NCBI GenBank assembly: GCA_002371705.1
Contig: DFGI01000028.1
Span: 101,756-142,554, forward strand
Reading direction: 5' to 3'
Length of the DNA: 40,799 bases
DNA from: Bacteroidales bacterium UBA3754
GTDB taxonomy: Bacteria; Bacteroidota; Bacteroidia; Bacteroidales; UBA1715
Position 1 is the stretch's first letter. Every line of letters starts with the position of its first letter. Position numbers and translations under genes: made by a program. A model generated the notes under the pieces. The model was not told the origin of the DNA, made no database searches, and saw only the letters and a program-made list of their open reading frames with translations. Shown here one piece after another: positions 12,729 to 21,346 of this stretch.

Positions 12729-14597
12729 ATGTTACAAGAATACGATGTAATTGTTGTTGGTGCCGGACACGCTGGCTGTGAAGCCGCTGCCGCTGCTGCT
12801 CGCCTGGGTTCACAGACGTTGCTCATCACAATGGATATGACAAAAATGGCGGCAATGTCGTGCAATCCTGCCGTGGGCGGTATTGCAAAAGGACAGATTG
12901 TCCGCGAGATTGACGCACTTGGTGGCGCTATGGGAAAAATCACAGATGCGTCGTCCATTCAGTTTCGAATGTTGAACAAATCGAAGGGACCTGCTATGTG
13001 GAGTCCTCGTTCGCAAGCCGACAGGGCGTTGTTCATCAAACATTGGCGCGAAGAATTGGAATCTATTCCAAATCTTGATTTTTGGCAAGATGCGGTTTGT
13101 GAGCTCTTGCTTGACAAAGATAGAGTTGTTGGTGTAAAAACTGTTTGGGGAATTTCTATCAAGGCAAAGTCTGTGGTTTTAACCAACGGAACTTTTTTGA
13201 ACGGCTTGATGCACATTGGTCGTTCGCAAGTCGAAGGTGGTAGAATAGGGGAGTTGCCTTCGTATAAACTTTCCGATCAAATTCGTGATTTTGGATTCGA
13301 GGTTGGAAGAATGAAGACGGGAACTCCTGCTCGTATCGACGGAAGAACGATTGATTTTTCGAAATGCAAGGAACAAAAAGGTGACGAAGAAATTGGTCAA
13401 TTTTCGTTTGTTCCACGTGGAACAATTAAACGATTGCCTCAGTTAAGTTGTTGGATGACCTACACGAATCCGCAGGTTCACGAAGTTCTTCGTTCGGGTT
13501 TTGCCGATTCGCCATTGTATAATGGAACAATAAAAAGTATTGGCCCTCGATATTGCCCGAGCATTGAAACAAAATTGGTGACGTTTGCCGACAAGGACAA
13601 ACATCAACTTTTTTTGGAACCCGAAGGAATTAACACGTGCGAATATTATTTGAATGGATTTTCATCGTCGTTGCCTGCCGATGTGCAATATAAGGCGATG
13701 CGTTTGTTGCCCGGTTTGGAGAATTGTAAGATTTTCCGCCCTGGCTACGCCATTGAATACGATTTCTTTATGCCGACACAATTGACGGCTTCGTTAGAGA
13801 CGAAAATGATACAGAATTTGTTCTTCGCCGGACAAATCAACGGAACAACTGGCTACGAAGAAGCGGGGGCACAAGGTTTGATTGCCGGAATCAACGCTTC
13901 GCTCAAGGCGTCGGAACGTGAGGCATTCATTCTTCGTCGTGACGAGGCGTATATTGGCGTGCTGATTGACGACCTTATTACCAAAGGCGTGAACGAGCCA
14001 TATAGAATGTTTACTTCCCGTGCGGAGTTCAGAATCTTGCTTCGCCAGGATGACGCCGATGTCCGTTTGACGCCAAAAGGAATCGAACTTGGTTTGGTTG
14101 ACGATGTGCGGAAACGTGCTTTTGAACATAAAATGACCGCAGTTGCAAAACTTACGGAATATGTGAACGAGAAAAAAATGACAATGGCACAGGCGAATCC
14201 AATTCTCGAATCACTCGGAAGTAAGCCCTTGTCGGAATCGACGAAACTTGCGTCCCTTATTGCTCGCCCGAATGTTTCGGTAAAATGTTTCCACGTGGAA
14301 CAATCTGATTTTATCGAAACCGACGATGTTGATTGGGACGTTGTCCAGGAGTCGGTGGATATAAATATAAAGTATTCGGGATATATTGAGAAAGAACGAC
14401 AGATTGCAGAAAAGATTTCCCGTCTGGATTATATCAAAATCAAAGGGAAAATTCCATACGAGAAGATTGAATCATTGTCAACCGAGGCGCGGCAGAAACT
14501 CACAAAGATTGACCCCGAAACCATTGGCCAAGCATCGCGAATCAGCGGTATTTCTCCGGCAGATATAAATGTTTTGTTAGTATATTTAGGAAGATAA
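12729..14597 (+). CDS. mnmG: tRNA uridine-5-carboxymethylaminomethyl modification enzyme MnmG (GidA)
   Basis: Together with MnmE it installs the cmnm5 group on wobble uridine 34 of certain tRNAs, using FAD, NADH and methylene-THF. 622 residues, full length. FAD-binding motif GAGHAGCEAA at 11-20; the MSCNPAVGGIAKG segment near 40-53; GRMKTGTPARI near 195-205; the Cys-containing GPRYCPSIETK near 274-284; NGFSSSLPADVQ; and AGQINGTTGYEEAGAQGL near 367-384. The C-terminal helical domain (IKIKGKIPYEKIESL, RISGISPADI) is intact. Start 3 bp after ybeY. Two parS-like palindromes fall inside this coding sequence and shape the local peptides FVPRGT and FHVEQ. Confidence 0.97.
   Translation: MLQEYDVIVVGAGHAGCEAAAAAARLGSQTLLITMDMTKMAAMSCNPAVGGIAKGQIVREIDALGGAMGKITDASSIQFRMLNKSKGPAMWSPRSQADRALFIKHWREELESIPNLDFWQDAVCELLLDKDRVVGVKTVWGISIKAKSVVLTNGTFLNGLMHIGRSQVEGGRIGELPSYKLSDQIRDFGFEVGRMKTGTPARIDGRTIDFSKCKEQKGDEEIGQFSFVPRGTIKRLPQLSCWMTYTNPQVHEVLRSGFADSPLYNGTIKSIGPRYCPSIETKLVTFADKDKHQLFLEPEGINTCEYYLNGFSSSLPADVQYKAMRLLPGLENCKIFRPGYAIEYDFFMPTQLTASLETKMIQNLFFAGQINGTTGYEEAGAQGLIAGINASLKASEREAFILRRDEAYIGVLIDDLITKGVNEPYRMFTSRAEFRILLRQDDADVRLTPKGIELGLVDDVRKRAFEHKMTAVAKLTEYVNEKKMTMAQANPILESLGSKPLSESTKLASLIARPNVSVKCFHVEQSDFIETDDVDWDVVQESVDINIKYSGYIEKERQIAEKISRLDYIKIKGKIPYEKIESLSTEARQKLTKIDPETIGQASRISGISPADINVLLVYLGR
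13408..13425. promoter_or_regulatory. parS-like palindrome, site 1 (inside mnmG)
   Basis: TTGTTCCACGTGGAACAA is a perfect 18-bp palindrome. It matches the general parS pattern TGTTnCACGTGnAACA, with C/G at the symmetric variable position. It is one of three close copies within 2.5 kb. Confidence 0.6.
14286..14303. promoter_or_regulatory. parS-like palindrome, site 2 (inside mnmG)
   Basis: TGTTTCCACGTGGAACAA matches site 1 at 16 of 18 positions. The core TTCCACGTGGAA is perfect and the left outer arm is altered. It encodes the peptide segment CFHVEQ, so it uses a different frame from sites 1 and 3. Confidence 0.5.
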
Positions 14598-14600
14598 TAG

Positions 14601-15104
14601 TTATTTTCTTGTATCCTGCACAAGACGGACAGATCGCCCGTGCCTGGAGTCGTAGTCTACTTTCGTTTCATTCGAGGTATACAAGTAGTAGGTTTTGTAT
14701 TCGTCGTAAACAGAACTTGAATAGTAGGTGCCAAAAGAACGCACGCCGTCTATCCCTTGCTCATAACGCCCTCCACCCAAAGGAAGAAAAATACTATTCC
14801 CGTTTTTCTTGCTTGTCACCTTCTTCCCATATACTCCATTTTCTTCTATTGACAACCATGTACAATTATCTATCAACTCTTGAAATTCCTCTTTGGTTGG
14901 TAGTCTTCCCCTGTCATTTTCTAACTTTAATGCTTCGCCAAAATAATAATAAGCACCATATTTATTTATGAAATTTGTTCCAACATTACAAGTGGCCCAT
15001 TTAACACTTAGACCTAAATCAACAAATTCATCGTCCTTTGAATTACATGACGCTAAAATCAACGTCAAAAGACCTAAAACACTTGTAAAAAAGAAATGTT
15101 TCAT
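14601..15104 (-). CDS. Lipoprotein with FISUMP-like domain
   Basis: 167 residues from the ATG at 15104 (an upstream in-frame ATG at 15116 adds four residues). Signal peptide with lipobox LASC (Cys20) predicts a lipid-anchored envelope protein. The body matches the Fibrobacter-type major paralogous pattern: FVDLGLSVKWATCNVGTNF, YYYFGEA, LPTKEEFQELIDNCTW, then KNGNSIFLPLGGG, YYSSSVYD and SVRLV near the end. Such domains occur in many Bacteroidetes surface proteins, usually without enzymatic activity. It is convergent with mnmG, with only 3 bp between the stops and no clear terminator. It stands alone on the minus strand between two plus-strand operons. Confidence 0.82.
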   Translation of the reverse strand: MKHFFFTSVLGLLTLILASCNSKDDEFVDLGLSVKWATCNVGTNFINKYGAYYYFGEALKLENDRGRLPTKEEFQELIDNCTWLSIEENGVYGKKVTSKKNGNSIFLPLGGGRYEQGIDGVRSFGTYYSSSVYDEYKTYYLYTSNETKVDYDSRHGRSVRLVQDTRK

Positions 15105-15174
15105 ATTGTATCTCAATTAAACAACTTCAAAAATAAAAAGATTTTAGAATAATTCCAACAGACCTTCGCGTTGC

Positions 15175-15206
15175 TTAGGGTGACGAACGGAAAAAATGTA
15201 TATTTG
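15175..15206 (+). promoter_or_regulatory. Candidate promoter for the M16 peptidase-tsaC operon
   Basis: A perfect -7 element TATATTTG (15199-15206) is preceded at 20 bp by TTAG (15175-15178), a one-mismatch -33 element. It overlaps the first possible ATG (15196) of the peptidase gene, so if it is used, translation must begin downstream. Confidence 0.5.
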
Positions 15207-16449
15207 CGAAAAAAATGTTGTGAAAAACAAAGAAACCACGCTAACTCTTGCCAATGGGACAAAATTATGTTTGTCCCCTGCCGATTCTTCTGCCTCGTAT
15301 GTCGGACTTTTTGTCGCCTCTGGCTCGCGGCACGACGGTGCGACGCTTGGCGTTTCGCACCTTATAGAGCATGCTATTTTCAAGGGAACTGACAAACATT
15401 CCTATTCCGAACTGATGAATATGGTGGAGTTGGTGGGCGGCGAAATGAACGCCTATACCGCCAAGGAAGAAACGTGCTTCCAAATCGCTATCGCCAACAA
15501 TCACGTGGAAAAGGCGTTTTCGGTCTTGAGCGAGATTTTCTATGATTCGATTTTCCCGGAAGAGGAACTCCGTAAGGAAAAAACCGTGGTGATTGACGAG
15601 ATAGAATCGTACGAAGATGTCCCCTCCGAGATGATTTACGACGATTTCGAGGAACAGTTATTCCAAGGTCATTCGCTGGCGACGAACATTCTTGGCACAA
15701 AATCTTCCGTCCGTAAAATGACGCGTTCCGATGTGATGGAAACGTATAAAAAACTCTATCGCCCAAGTCGGCTTGTGGTATCGTATGTGGGTGGGGTTGA
15801 TTTGGAAACGATTACACGTTTTGCTGAAAAATACTTTGGCCAAAATACTGAAAAAGAGCAAGATACTATTGCCAAAAATCCGTTTGTTCCACGTGGAACG
15901 AATTTCAATATCGTAAAAAACAAAAAAACTCATCAGGCGCACTGCGTGCTGGGTTCGTATGCTCCGGCACTTTCAAGTGAATTGAAATTTGCTGCTTCGT
16001 TGCTGACGAATATCTTGGGCGGACCGTCGTTTAATGCGTTGCTCAATCTGAAACTGCGTGAGGAACAAGGACTTACGTATAATATCGAGGCAAATTATAC
16101 GGCTTATTCCGACACTGGCGTGTTTGCCGTGTACTTCGGGACGGATTATTCAAAGGTGCCATTGTGCCGACAGATTATTGATGATTTGTTCCAATCGGTT
16201 ATTGAAAAAGGATTTGAAGAGCAGCAGTTGGCTGCTTATAAGCAACAGATTCTTGGCCAACTCGCTGTCTCCGACGACAACTATATGTCGCTTATGCTGA
16301 ATAATGCAAAGTCTTTTTGGTGGTATGGTCATGTGGATTCGTTTCAGGAAATTGCACAAAAAATCAATGCAATTTCAAACAATGAAATTAAAACTGTAGC
16401 TAAACAAATACTTTCACCCGAAAAAATTAACGTACTGATATACAAATGA
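15196..16449 (+). CDS. M16 (insulinase-family) zinc metallopeptidase
   Basis: 417 residues, single M16 unit, no signal peptide. The inverted zinc motif HLIEH is at 55-59 (His55, Glu58, His59), with third ligand Glu135 in VIDEIES. Typical flanks LFVASGSRHDGATLGVSH and GGEMNAYTAKEETCFQ are present. The inactive-type C-terminal M16 domain follows (residues ~190-417; GGPSFNALLNLKLREEQGLTYNIE). The start is uncertain: the ATG at 15196 overlaps a perfect -7 promoter element, so an in-frame GTG at 15220 (giving ~409 residues beginning with the KETTLTLANG strand) may be the real start. A third parS-like site lies inside the gene. It overlaps tsaC by 4 bp (ATGA). Confidence 0.92.
   Translation: MYICEKNVVKNKETTLTLANGTKLCLSPADSSASYVGLFVASGSRHDGATLGVSHLIEHAIFKGTDKHSYSELMNMVELVGGEMNAYTAKEETCFQIAIANNHVEKAFSVLSEIFYDSIFPEEELRKEKTVVIDEIESYEDVPSEMIYDDFEEQLFQGHSLATNILGTKSSVRKMTRSDVMETYKKLYRPSRLVVSYVGGVDLETITRFAEKYFGQNTEKEQDTIAKNPFVPRGTNFNIVKNKKTHQAHCVLGSYAPALSSELKFAASLLTNILGGPSFNALLNLKLREEQGLTYNIEANYTAYSDTGVFAVYFGTDYSKVPLCRQIIDDLFQSVIEKGFEEQQLAAYKQQILGQLAVSDDNYMSLMLNNAKSFWWYGHVDSFQEIAQKINAISNNEIKTVAKQILSPEKINVLIYK
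15884..15901. promoter_or_regulatory. parS-like palindrome, site 3 (inside the M16 peptidase gene)
   Basis: TTGTTCCACGTGGAACGA matches site 1 at 17 of 18 positions. It again encodes FVPRGT, in a protein unrelated to MnmG, so the DNA word and not the peptide is what recurs. Confidence 0.58.
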
Positions 16450-17009
16450 AAGAGGATATAAAAAAATGCTGTGAAGTTCTCCGCGCAGGAGGCACAATTC
16501 TGTATCCAACCGATACCATTTGGGGAATTGGCTGCGATGCGACAAATGCTGAGGCAATCGACAAAGTGTATAAAATTAAAAATCGTGATGGTAACATTCC
16601 GTTGCTTGTGCTGGTCAATTCTGTGGCAATGCTCGAACGCTATGTTGTTGATATGCCGCAGGTTGCGTACGATTTGATTGATTGCGCCACATCGCCAATG
16701 ACAATCATTTTTGACAAGGCACGAAACCTTCCTGAAAATCTTGTAGGACAGGACGGCAGCATCGGCATCCGTGTGACGAACGAACCTTTTACCGACCAGC
16801 TGATTCAGCAATTCCGAAAACCGATAGTTTCCACTTCGGCGAATATCCACGGAAATCCGACGGCGGAAATCTTTCAGGATATTGATGGTCGAATAGTTGA
16901 TGCCGTTGACTATGTGGTGAAGTATCGTCAAAACGATATGAAAAAAGCAAAAGCTTCACAAATCATAAAATTATCAAATAGCGGACAAATTCAAATTATT
17001 CGGAAATGA
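16446..17009 (+). CDS. tsaC: L-threonylcarbamoyladenylate synthase (TsaC/Sua5/YrdC family)
   Basis: Makes threonylcarbamoyl-AMP from threonine, bicarbonate and ATP, the first step of t6A37 tRNA modification. 187 residues, the single-domain (YrdC-like) form. Marks: GGTILYPTDTIWGIGCDA near residues 15-32 and KVYKIKNRDGNIPLLVLV near 40-58 (the KxR-type phosphate-binding patch), then SPMTIIFD, GSIGIRV and KPIVSTSANIHG. The start ATG overlaps the peptidase stop by 4 bp and the stop overlaps the thioesterase start by 4 bp, so all three are translationally coupled. Confidence 0.93.
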   Translation: MKEDIKKCCEVLRAGGTILYPTDTIWGIGCDATNAEAIDKVYKIKNRDGNIPLLVLVNSVAMLERYVVDMPQVAYDLIDCATSPMTIIFDKARNLPENLVGQDGSIGIRVTNEPFTDQLIQQFRKPIVSTSANIHGNPTAEIFQDIDGRIVDAVDYVVKYRQNDMKKAKASQIIKLSNSGQIQIIRK

Positions 17010-17413
17010 CAAAAGACGAAGTTTTACAACAATCATTTTCCCATTCGGTTGCCATTCAGGTTCGTTTCACCGACATGGACAGCAACGGCCACATCAACAA
17101 TGGCGTGTATCATTCATATTACGATTTGGGACGGATGCATTATTTTAAAGAAGTACTTCAGGCAAAGACGTCTAATACATTGATTTGTCAAGTAAATACC
17201 ACATACGTTGTACCCTTGTATCTGACAGATGAAATCTGTGTGAAAAACAAGGTTGTTCGTTGGGGAAATTCCAGTTTCGACATGCTTCAGGCAATTTTCA
17301 AGAAAACAGCTGATGGCGAGCAACTTGCAAACTTTTCTATCACGACGTTTGTGCATATCGAGAACGAAAAACCAGCACCAGTTCCTGAAGAATGGAAACG
17401 GCAACAACATTGA
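17006..17413 (+). CDS. Acyl-CoA thioesterase, 4HBT hot-dog fold
   Basis: 135 residues. RFTDMDSNGHINNGVYHSYY (residues 20-39) is the 4-hydroxybenzoyl-CoA thioesterase signature, with the catalytic Asp in TDMD. The rest shows the usual hot-dog strands (CQVNTTYVVPLYLTDEI, FDMLQAIFKKT, FSITTFVHIE). No signal peptide. Probably hydrolyses an acyl-CoA or acyl-ACP; the chain length is not predictable. Last gene of the peptidase-tsaC-thioesterase operon, overlapping tsaC by 4 bp. The two-component genes begin 98 bp later. Confidence 0.88.
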   Translation: MTKDEVLQQSFSHSVAIQVRFTDMDSNGHINNGVYHSYYDLGRMHYFKEVLQAKTSNTLICQVNTTYVVPLYLTDEICVKNKVVRWGNSSFDMLQAIFKKTADGEQLANFSITTFVHIENEKPAPVPEEWKRQQH

Positions 17414-17511
17414 TTCATGTTGCTTTTCTTGTCTATTGATTTAGCTATTTTGTATATTAAAAACTGTGGATTTGTTAAAAATCATACATTTGAAGAGAAA
17501 AATTTTCTTTT

Positions 17512-18537
17512 GTGGTTAAAAAAATAGAATTCATAGTAAGGCATATTTTAGCATGGTGCGTGTTGATAATTGTTCCGCACGCATTTTCGACAAACCCGTT
17601 AAGTTTGAATTTGTTGACGTTTCACACATTGCTATATGTTGCTCCAATAGTTATTTTTTATCTTCATTCAGACATAATTGTTCCATATTTTTTCATCGAA
17701 CGGCGTTATTTGTATTATTTTAGTTCGGTGCTTGCGTTGTATGGAATTTTTTTCTTTATCAATGATATGCTGAGCCCCATACTTGAAAAGATGGTTGCAA
17801 TTGTGAGCATTGAGAATCCGTCAATCCATGTTCTGAAAGGCAAGCAGATGATAACCTCTCGTTCGTTTGTGTTTTTTATTACTTTGGCTGCGAGTGGTAT
17901 GTATGGTTATTCCGTTCAAAATGCCAAAAGAGAACAGGTGCTCAAGGAAATGGAACGTCAACAGGCCGTTTCGAACTTGCAATTGCTTAAGTCGCAGTTG
18001 AGCCCGCATTTCCTGTTCAATGCCATGAATAGCCTCTATTCGCTTTCGCTTAAGAAATCAGAGGAATTACCGAATGCTATTCTTACATTTTCCGATTTGC
18101 TTCGCTACAATACTTACGATAGTTCCGAGGATTTTGTGGATGTGGAAAAGGAAATCGAGTATCTCCATAATTACATAAAAATTCAGAAACTGCGTGTGGC
18201 AGAGGAAAGTACAATTTTATTCGACGAAGAAATTGACAAACATGCATCGGTGAAAATTGCCCCAATGATTTTAGTACCGTTTGTGGAGAATGCGTTTAAG
18301 CACGGACGAAGTGCTGAAGGAACGGTTGATATAGCAATACGCATTTGTGTGACAGCCAGCGAAATAAATTTCTGTATATCGAATAAGATTTTTGCCTCGG
18401 GAACAAAAGATTTCGCTCATGGAATTGGCATACAAAACGTGAAAACACGCCTTCAATTGATTTACGGACCAAAACATCATCTTGAAATACAAGAAACGGA
18501 AACAGAGTATAATGTTGCATTAAAAATAACAATATGA
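17512..18537 (+). CDS. LytS/YehU-type sensor histidine kinase
   Basis: 341 residues with four predicted transmembrane segments in the first ~135 residues (about 8-22, 38-52, 66-85, 118-135), a short coiled coil (138-155), then a His-kinase domain: LKSQLSPHFLFNAMNSL with phospho-acceptor His166, the N-box VPFVENAFKHG near 260, and the G-box HGIGIQNVKTRL. This layout is the LytS/YehU type, which partners with LytTR response regulators. The start is GTG (17512); I found no ATG in a sensible place upstream. A perfect -7 element TACATTTG (17485-17492) sits just upstream without a well-placed -33. The stop overlaps the start of the response regulator by 4 bp. Confidence 0.92.
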   Translation: MVKKIEFIVRHILAWCVLIIVPHAFSTNPLSLNLLTFHTLLYVAPIVIFYLHSDIIVPYFFIERRYLYYFSSVLALYGIFFFINDMLSPILEKMVAIVSIENPSIHVLKGKQMITSRSFVFFITLAASGMYGYSVQNAKREQVLKEMERQQAVSNLQLLKSQLSPHFLFNAMNSLYSLSLKKSEELPNAILTFSDLLRYNTYDSSEDFVDVEKEIEYLHNYIKIQKLRVAEESTILFDEEIDKHASVKIAPMILVPFVENAFKHGRSAEGTVDIAIRICVTASEINFCISNKIFASGTKDFAHGIGIQNVKTRLQLIYGPKHHLEIQETETEYNVALKITI

Positions 18538-19235
18538 TACGGTGTGTGATTGTTGATGACGAGCCTTTGGGACGAGAAATTTTGGGACAATATGTCGCTC
18601 AAAATCAAGAGCTTCAATTGGTTGGTGCTTGTAAAAATGCCAACGAAGTTGTTGAGTTGTTGCAAAAAGAGCCTGTAGATGTGTTGTTCCTCGATATTCA
18701 GATGCCAGGAATGTCGGGAATGGCTCTGATGAAGTCATTGGAAAATCCTCCGTTTGTGGTGTTCACCACCGCATACGACCAATACGCTGTGGAAGGCTAT
18801 GAGGTGAGTGCTGTGGATTATCTCCTGAAACCAATTTCTCCCGAGCGATTCAATAATGCTGTGGCAAAGGTTGCGGAAATGGTTCGGCTCAAACAAATGG
18901 CTAAATCTTCAGGTAATGATGTGGATTATATGTTTGTCCGTGCTGATTATCAGGATCTAAAGGTGACGTTTGATGAGATAATGTACGTGGAAGGTCTGAA
19001 AGATTATGTGAAAATTGTAACCAAGGATAAGCGCATCATCACATTGACAAATATTAAGGGTATGATGGAGAAACTTCCTGAGCATCAATTCCTTCGGGTG
19101 CATAAATCATATATTGTGGCAAAAGATAAAGTTCAGGCGATAAAAGGAAATATCATAACTATTGCTGATAAAGAGATTCCTATCGGCTTGACTTTCAAGG
19201 ATAACTTTAAAAAGGAGATGAACCTGAAAGATTAA
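18534..19235 (+). CDS. LytTR-family response regulator
   Basis: 233 residues. Receiver domain 1-115 with Asp8/Asp9, phospho-acceptor Asp54 (LFLDIQMPGMSG), Thr in VVFTTAYD, and Lys in YLLKPIS. The C-terminal LytTR DNA-binding domain (about 130-230) shows the patterns DYMFVRADYQDLKV, IMYVEGLKDYVKI and FLRVHKSYIV. The start overlaps the histidine kinase stop by 4 bp, so the pair is one regulatory unit. Its target genes are not evident in this window. The gene is convergent with the aminopeptidase, and the stop codons overlap by 4 bp (19232-19235). Confidence 0.95.
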   Translation: MIRCVIVDDEPLGREILGQYVAQNQELQLVGACKNANEVVELLQKEPVDVLFLDIQMPGMSGMALMKSLENPPFVVFTTAYDQYAVEGYEVSAVDYLLKPISPERFNNAVAKVAEMVRLKQMAKSSGNDVDYMFVRADYQDLKVTFDEIMYVEGLKDYVKIVTKDKRIITLTNIKGMMEKLPEHQFLRVHKSYIVAKDKVQAIKGNIITIADKEIPIGLTFKDNFKKEMNLKD

Positions 19236-20509
19236 TGCATGCGCATTTCAATCTCTTCCGCTTCTATCGGTAATGTTCCCATAAAATCGTAGGAGCCATC
19301 TTCGGTGACTAAAATGGTGTCTTCAATGCGGATGCCTGTGTTTTCTTCGAAACAATAAATTCCTGGTTCACAGCTTACTACCATTCCCGGACGGAGAATT
19401 TCGGTCTTTTCGCCCACGTCGTGCGTATCGAGACCGATGAAGTGCGAAACGCCGTGCATAAAGTATTTGAAATAGGCAGGTTTTTCGCCTCGGTTTAGTA
19501 TGTCACTTTGCTTTAAGAGACCAAGCGTAAGCAGTTCTTCCTGAATAAGTTGGCAAGTTGTTTTCTGATAATCATTGATGGTGATTCCTGGTCGGATAGT
19601 TGCGCGGATTTGTTTGAAAACACGAAGCACCGCGTTGTAGAACTCTTTTTGGCGTGGAGTGAATCGTCCATTTACGGGAAACACGCGGGTGCAGTCGCTT
19701 GCATAGTTGGCATATTCCGAACCGAAATCCATCAATATGAGATTGCCATTTTGCAGAATTTGGTCGTTTTTAATGTAGTGAAGATAGTACGTATTCCGAC
19801 CATTTGAAATTATTGGCTCGAATGCGTGCCCATTCGCTCCGTTACGAATGAAGCAGCTTGTCATAATTGCCTCAATTTCATACTCATACATGCCGTGCTT
19901 AACCTGTGGAAGAATTTCGAGAAACGCCTCTTTGGTAATGTCCGACGCTTTTTGAATCAGTGCTATTTCTTCGGGTTCCTTCACAATTCGACAGGCTGTC
20001 ATTATGTTTGCAAGACACTGAATATCTTTGTTTTGCCATTTTTTCCCCAACTCTTCGGCAAATAATTTTTCAGGTAAAAGTAAATCCGTTTTTAGTCGAG
20101 GATTACAATTTTGACTATAAAAAAGATGGTCGCTTTTGTTGGCGATTTCGTCCCAAATCGCATTAAAGTTTTCAATGAAATGAATCTCTGTAATTCCCGA
20201 AATTTCAGTTGCTTCCGCATTGGTGAGTTTCCGACCTTCCCATTGTTCCAATTCGGGTTTTTGTTCAAGAATAAAAAGAATCGCCTGTTTTTCTGGAAGG
20301 GCGTTTGTAAGAATGAGAATGGACTTTTCCTGTACAATGCCTGTCAAGTAGAAGAAGTCGGAACTTTGGCGGTATGGATGAAATTCGTCGCCGTTTTTGG
20401 GCATCTGTGGATTCGAAAAAATAACAGCGGAGCTGCATTCGGGAAGTTTTTCCAAAACCTTCTGCCGATTTTTTACAAATAATTGTGAAGGTATCGTATT
20501 GTATCTCAT
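19232..20509 (-). CDS. pepP: Xaa-Pro aminopeptidase (aminopeptidase P, M24B)
   Basis: 425 residues, cytosolic. Removes an N-terminal residue preceding proline. An N-terminal AMP_N-type domain (1-~165: FSNPQMPKNGDEFHPYRQSS, DFFYLTGI) is followed by a pita-bread domain with five metal ligands: the two Asp of LMDFGSEYANYASDCTR, His in HGVSHFIGLDTHDVG, Glu in VSCEPGIY, and Glu in GIRIEDTILV. Typical M24B proportions. It starts 18 bp after the kdsA stop on the minus strand and has no promoter of its own that I can see, so it is likely co-transcribed with kdsA. Tail-to-tail with the response regulator, with 4-bp overlapping stops. Confidence 0.93.
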   Translation of the reverse strand: MRYNTIPSQLFVKNRQKVLEKLPECSSAVIFSNPQMPKNGDEFHPYRQSSDFFYLTGIVQEKSILILTNALPEKQAILFILEQKPELEQWEGRKLTNAEATEISGITEIHFIENFNAIWDEIANKSDHLFYSQNCNPRLKTDLLLPEKLFAEELGKKWQNKDIQCLANIMTACRIVKEPEEIALIQKASDITKEAFLEILPQVKHGMYEYEIEAIMTSCFIRNGANGHAFEPIISNGRNTYYLHYIKNDQILQNGNLILMDFGSEYANYASDCTRVFPVNGRFTPRQKEFYNAVLRVFKQIRATIRPGITINDYQKTTCQLIQEELLTLGLLKQSDILNRGEKPAYFKYFMHGVSHFIGLDTHDVGEKTEILRPGMVVSCEPGIYCFEENTGIRIEDTILVTEDGSYDFMGTLPIEAEEIEMRMH

Positions 20510-20527
20510 ACTAATTTTAATATTGTA

Positions 20528-21286
20528 TTAAAGCAACGATTCAACTACTTTTTCAAAATCTTTCAAAAACAACATATTAGGCCCGTCGCTTTTGGCAACT
20601 TCGGGATTTGGGTGGATTTCGAAGAAATAGCCGCTTGCGCCGAATGCCTTTGCCGCCAACGCCATAGCTGGCACAAACTGACGGTCGCCGCCAGTTTTGC
20701 CGCCTGCCGCACCTGGTCGTTGCACGGAATGCGTGCAGTCCATAATCACCGTTGAGGTGAATTGTTTCATATCGGCAATGTTGCGGAAATCAACCGCAAG
20801 GTTGTTGTAGCCGTACATATTGCCCCGTTCGGTCAGCCACACGTTGTCGTTGCCCGAATTGCGGACTTTCTCCACAGGATATTTCATGTCGAAACCCGAC
20901 AGGAACTGAGCTTTTTTTATGTTGACGATTTTTCCCGTTTTTGCCGCAGCAACAAGCAAATCGGTCTGCCGACAGAGAAAAGCGGGAATTTGCAGAACGT
21001 CGGCTACTTCGCCAACTGGCTGTGCCTGAAACGATTCGTGAATGTCGGTTACTATTTTTAACCCATATTTTGCCTTGATGTCGGCCAACATTTGCAGGCC
21101 TTTCTCAAGCCCCGGCCCACGGAACGACGACAGCGACGTGCGGTTTGCCTTGTCGAACGACGATTTGAAAATAATGTCGATGTCGAATTTCTTGTTCAAA
21201 CGGACAAGTTCGGTAGCCACTTCCTCCAAAATGTCCATTGTTTCAATCACGCATGGACCAGCAATAAAAATAGGTTTTGCACTCAT
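20528..21286 (-). CDS. kdsA: 3-deoxy-D-manno-octulosonate 8-phosphate synthase
   Basis: Condenses arabinose-5-phosphate with PEP to make KDO-8-phosphate for LPS inner core. 252 residues from the ATG at 21286. A longer in-frame start (21394) was rejected because its extra 36 residues are the translation of a dispersed palindrome. Motifs: FIAGPCVIE (8-15), FKSSFDKANRTS, GPGLEKGLQML, TDIHESFQAQPVGEVADVLQIP, CRQTDLL, and CTHSVQRPG. Cys12 sits in GPCVIE, where metal-independent (E. coli-type) enzymes have Asn, which suggests a metal-dependent form. A perfect -7 element TATCTTTG (minus strand, plus coordinates 21305-21312) lies 19 bp upstream without a clear -33. It proves an LPS-type outer membrane lineage. 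Confidence 0.95.
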   Translation of the reverse strand: MSAKPIFIAGPCVIETMDILEEVATELVRLNKKFDIDIIFKSSFDKANRTSLSSFRGPGLEKGLQMLADIKAKYGLKIVTDIHESFQAQPVGEVADVLQIPAFLCRQTDLLVAAAKTGKIVNIKKAQFLSGFDMKYPVEKVRNSGNDNVWLTERGNMYGYNNLAVDFRNIADMKQFTSTVIMDCTHSVQRPGAAGGKTGGDRQFVPAMALAAKAFGASGYFFEIHPNPEVAKSDGPNMLFLKDFEKVVESLL

Positions 21287-21325
21287 ACTCAAAAATTTAT
21301 TGCCCAAAGATAGAAATTTATTTGT

Positions 21326-21346
21326 AGGGATGCATTGAATGCGTCC
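21326..21346. repeat. Dispersed palindrome (GGGATGCATT / AATGCGTCC)
   Basis: GTAGGGATGCATTGAATGCGTCC contains arms GGATGCATT (21328-21336) and AATGCGTCC (21338-21346) with one G-T wobble. It is of the same kind as 22756-22774. A degenerate relative follows at about 21369-21392. Confidence 0.6.

Noticed and set aside
16344..16931. 195-residue minus-strand open frame opposite tsaC
   Set aside because: Shadow frame; tsaC motifs on the plus strand are clear.
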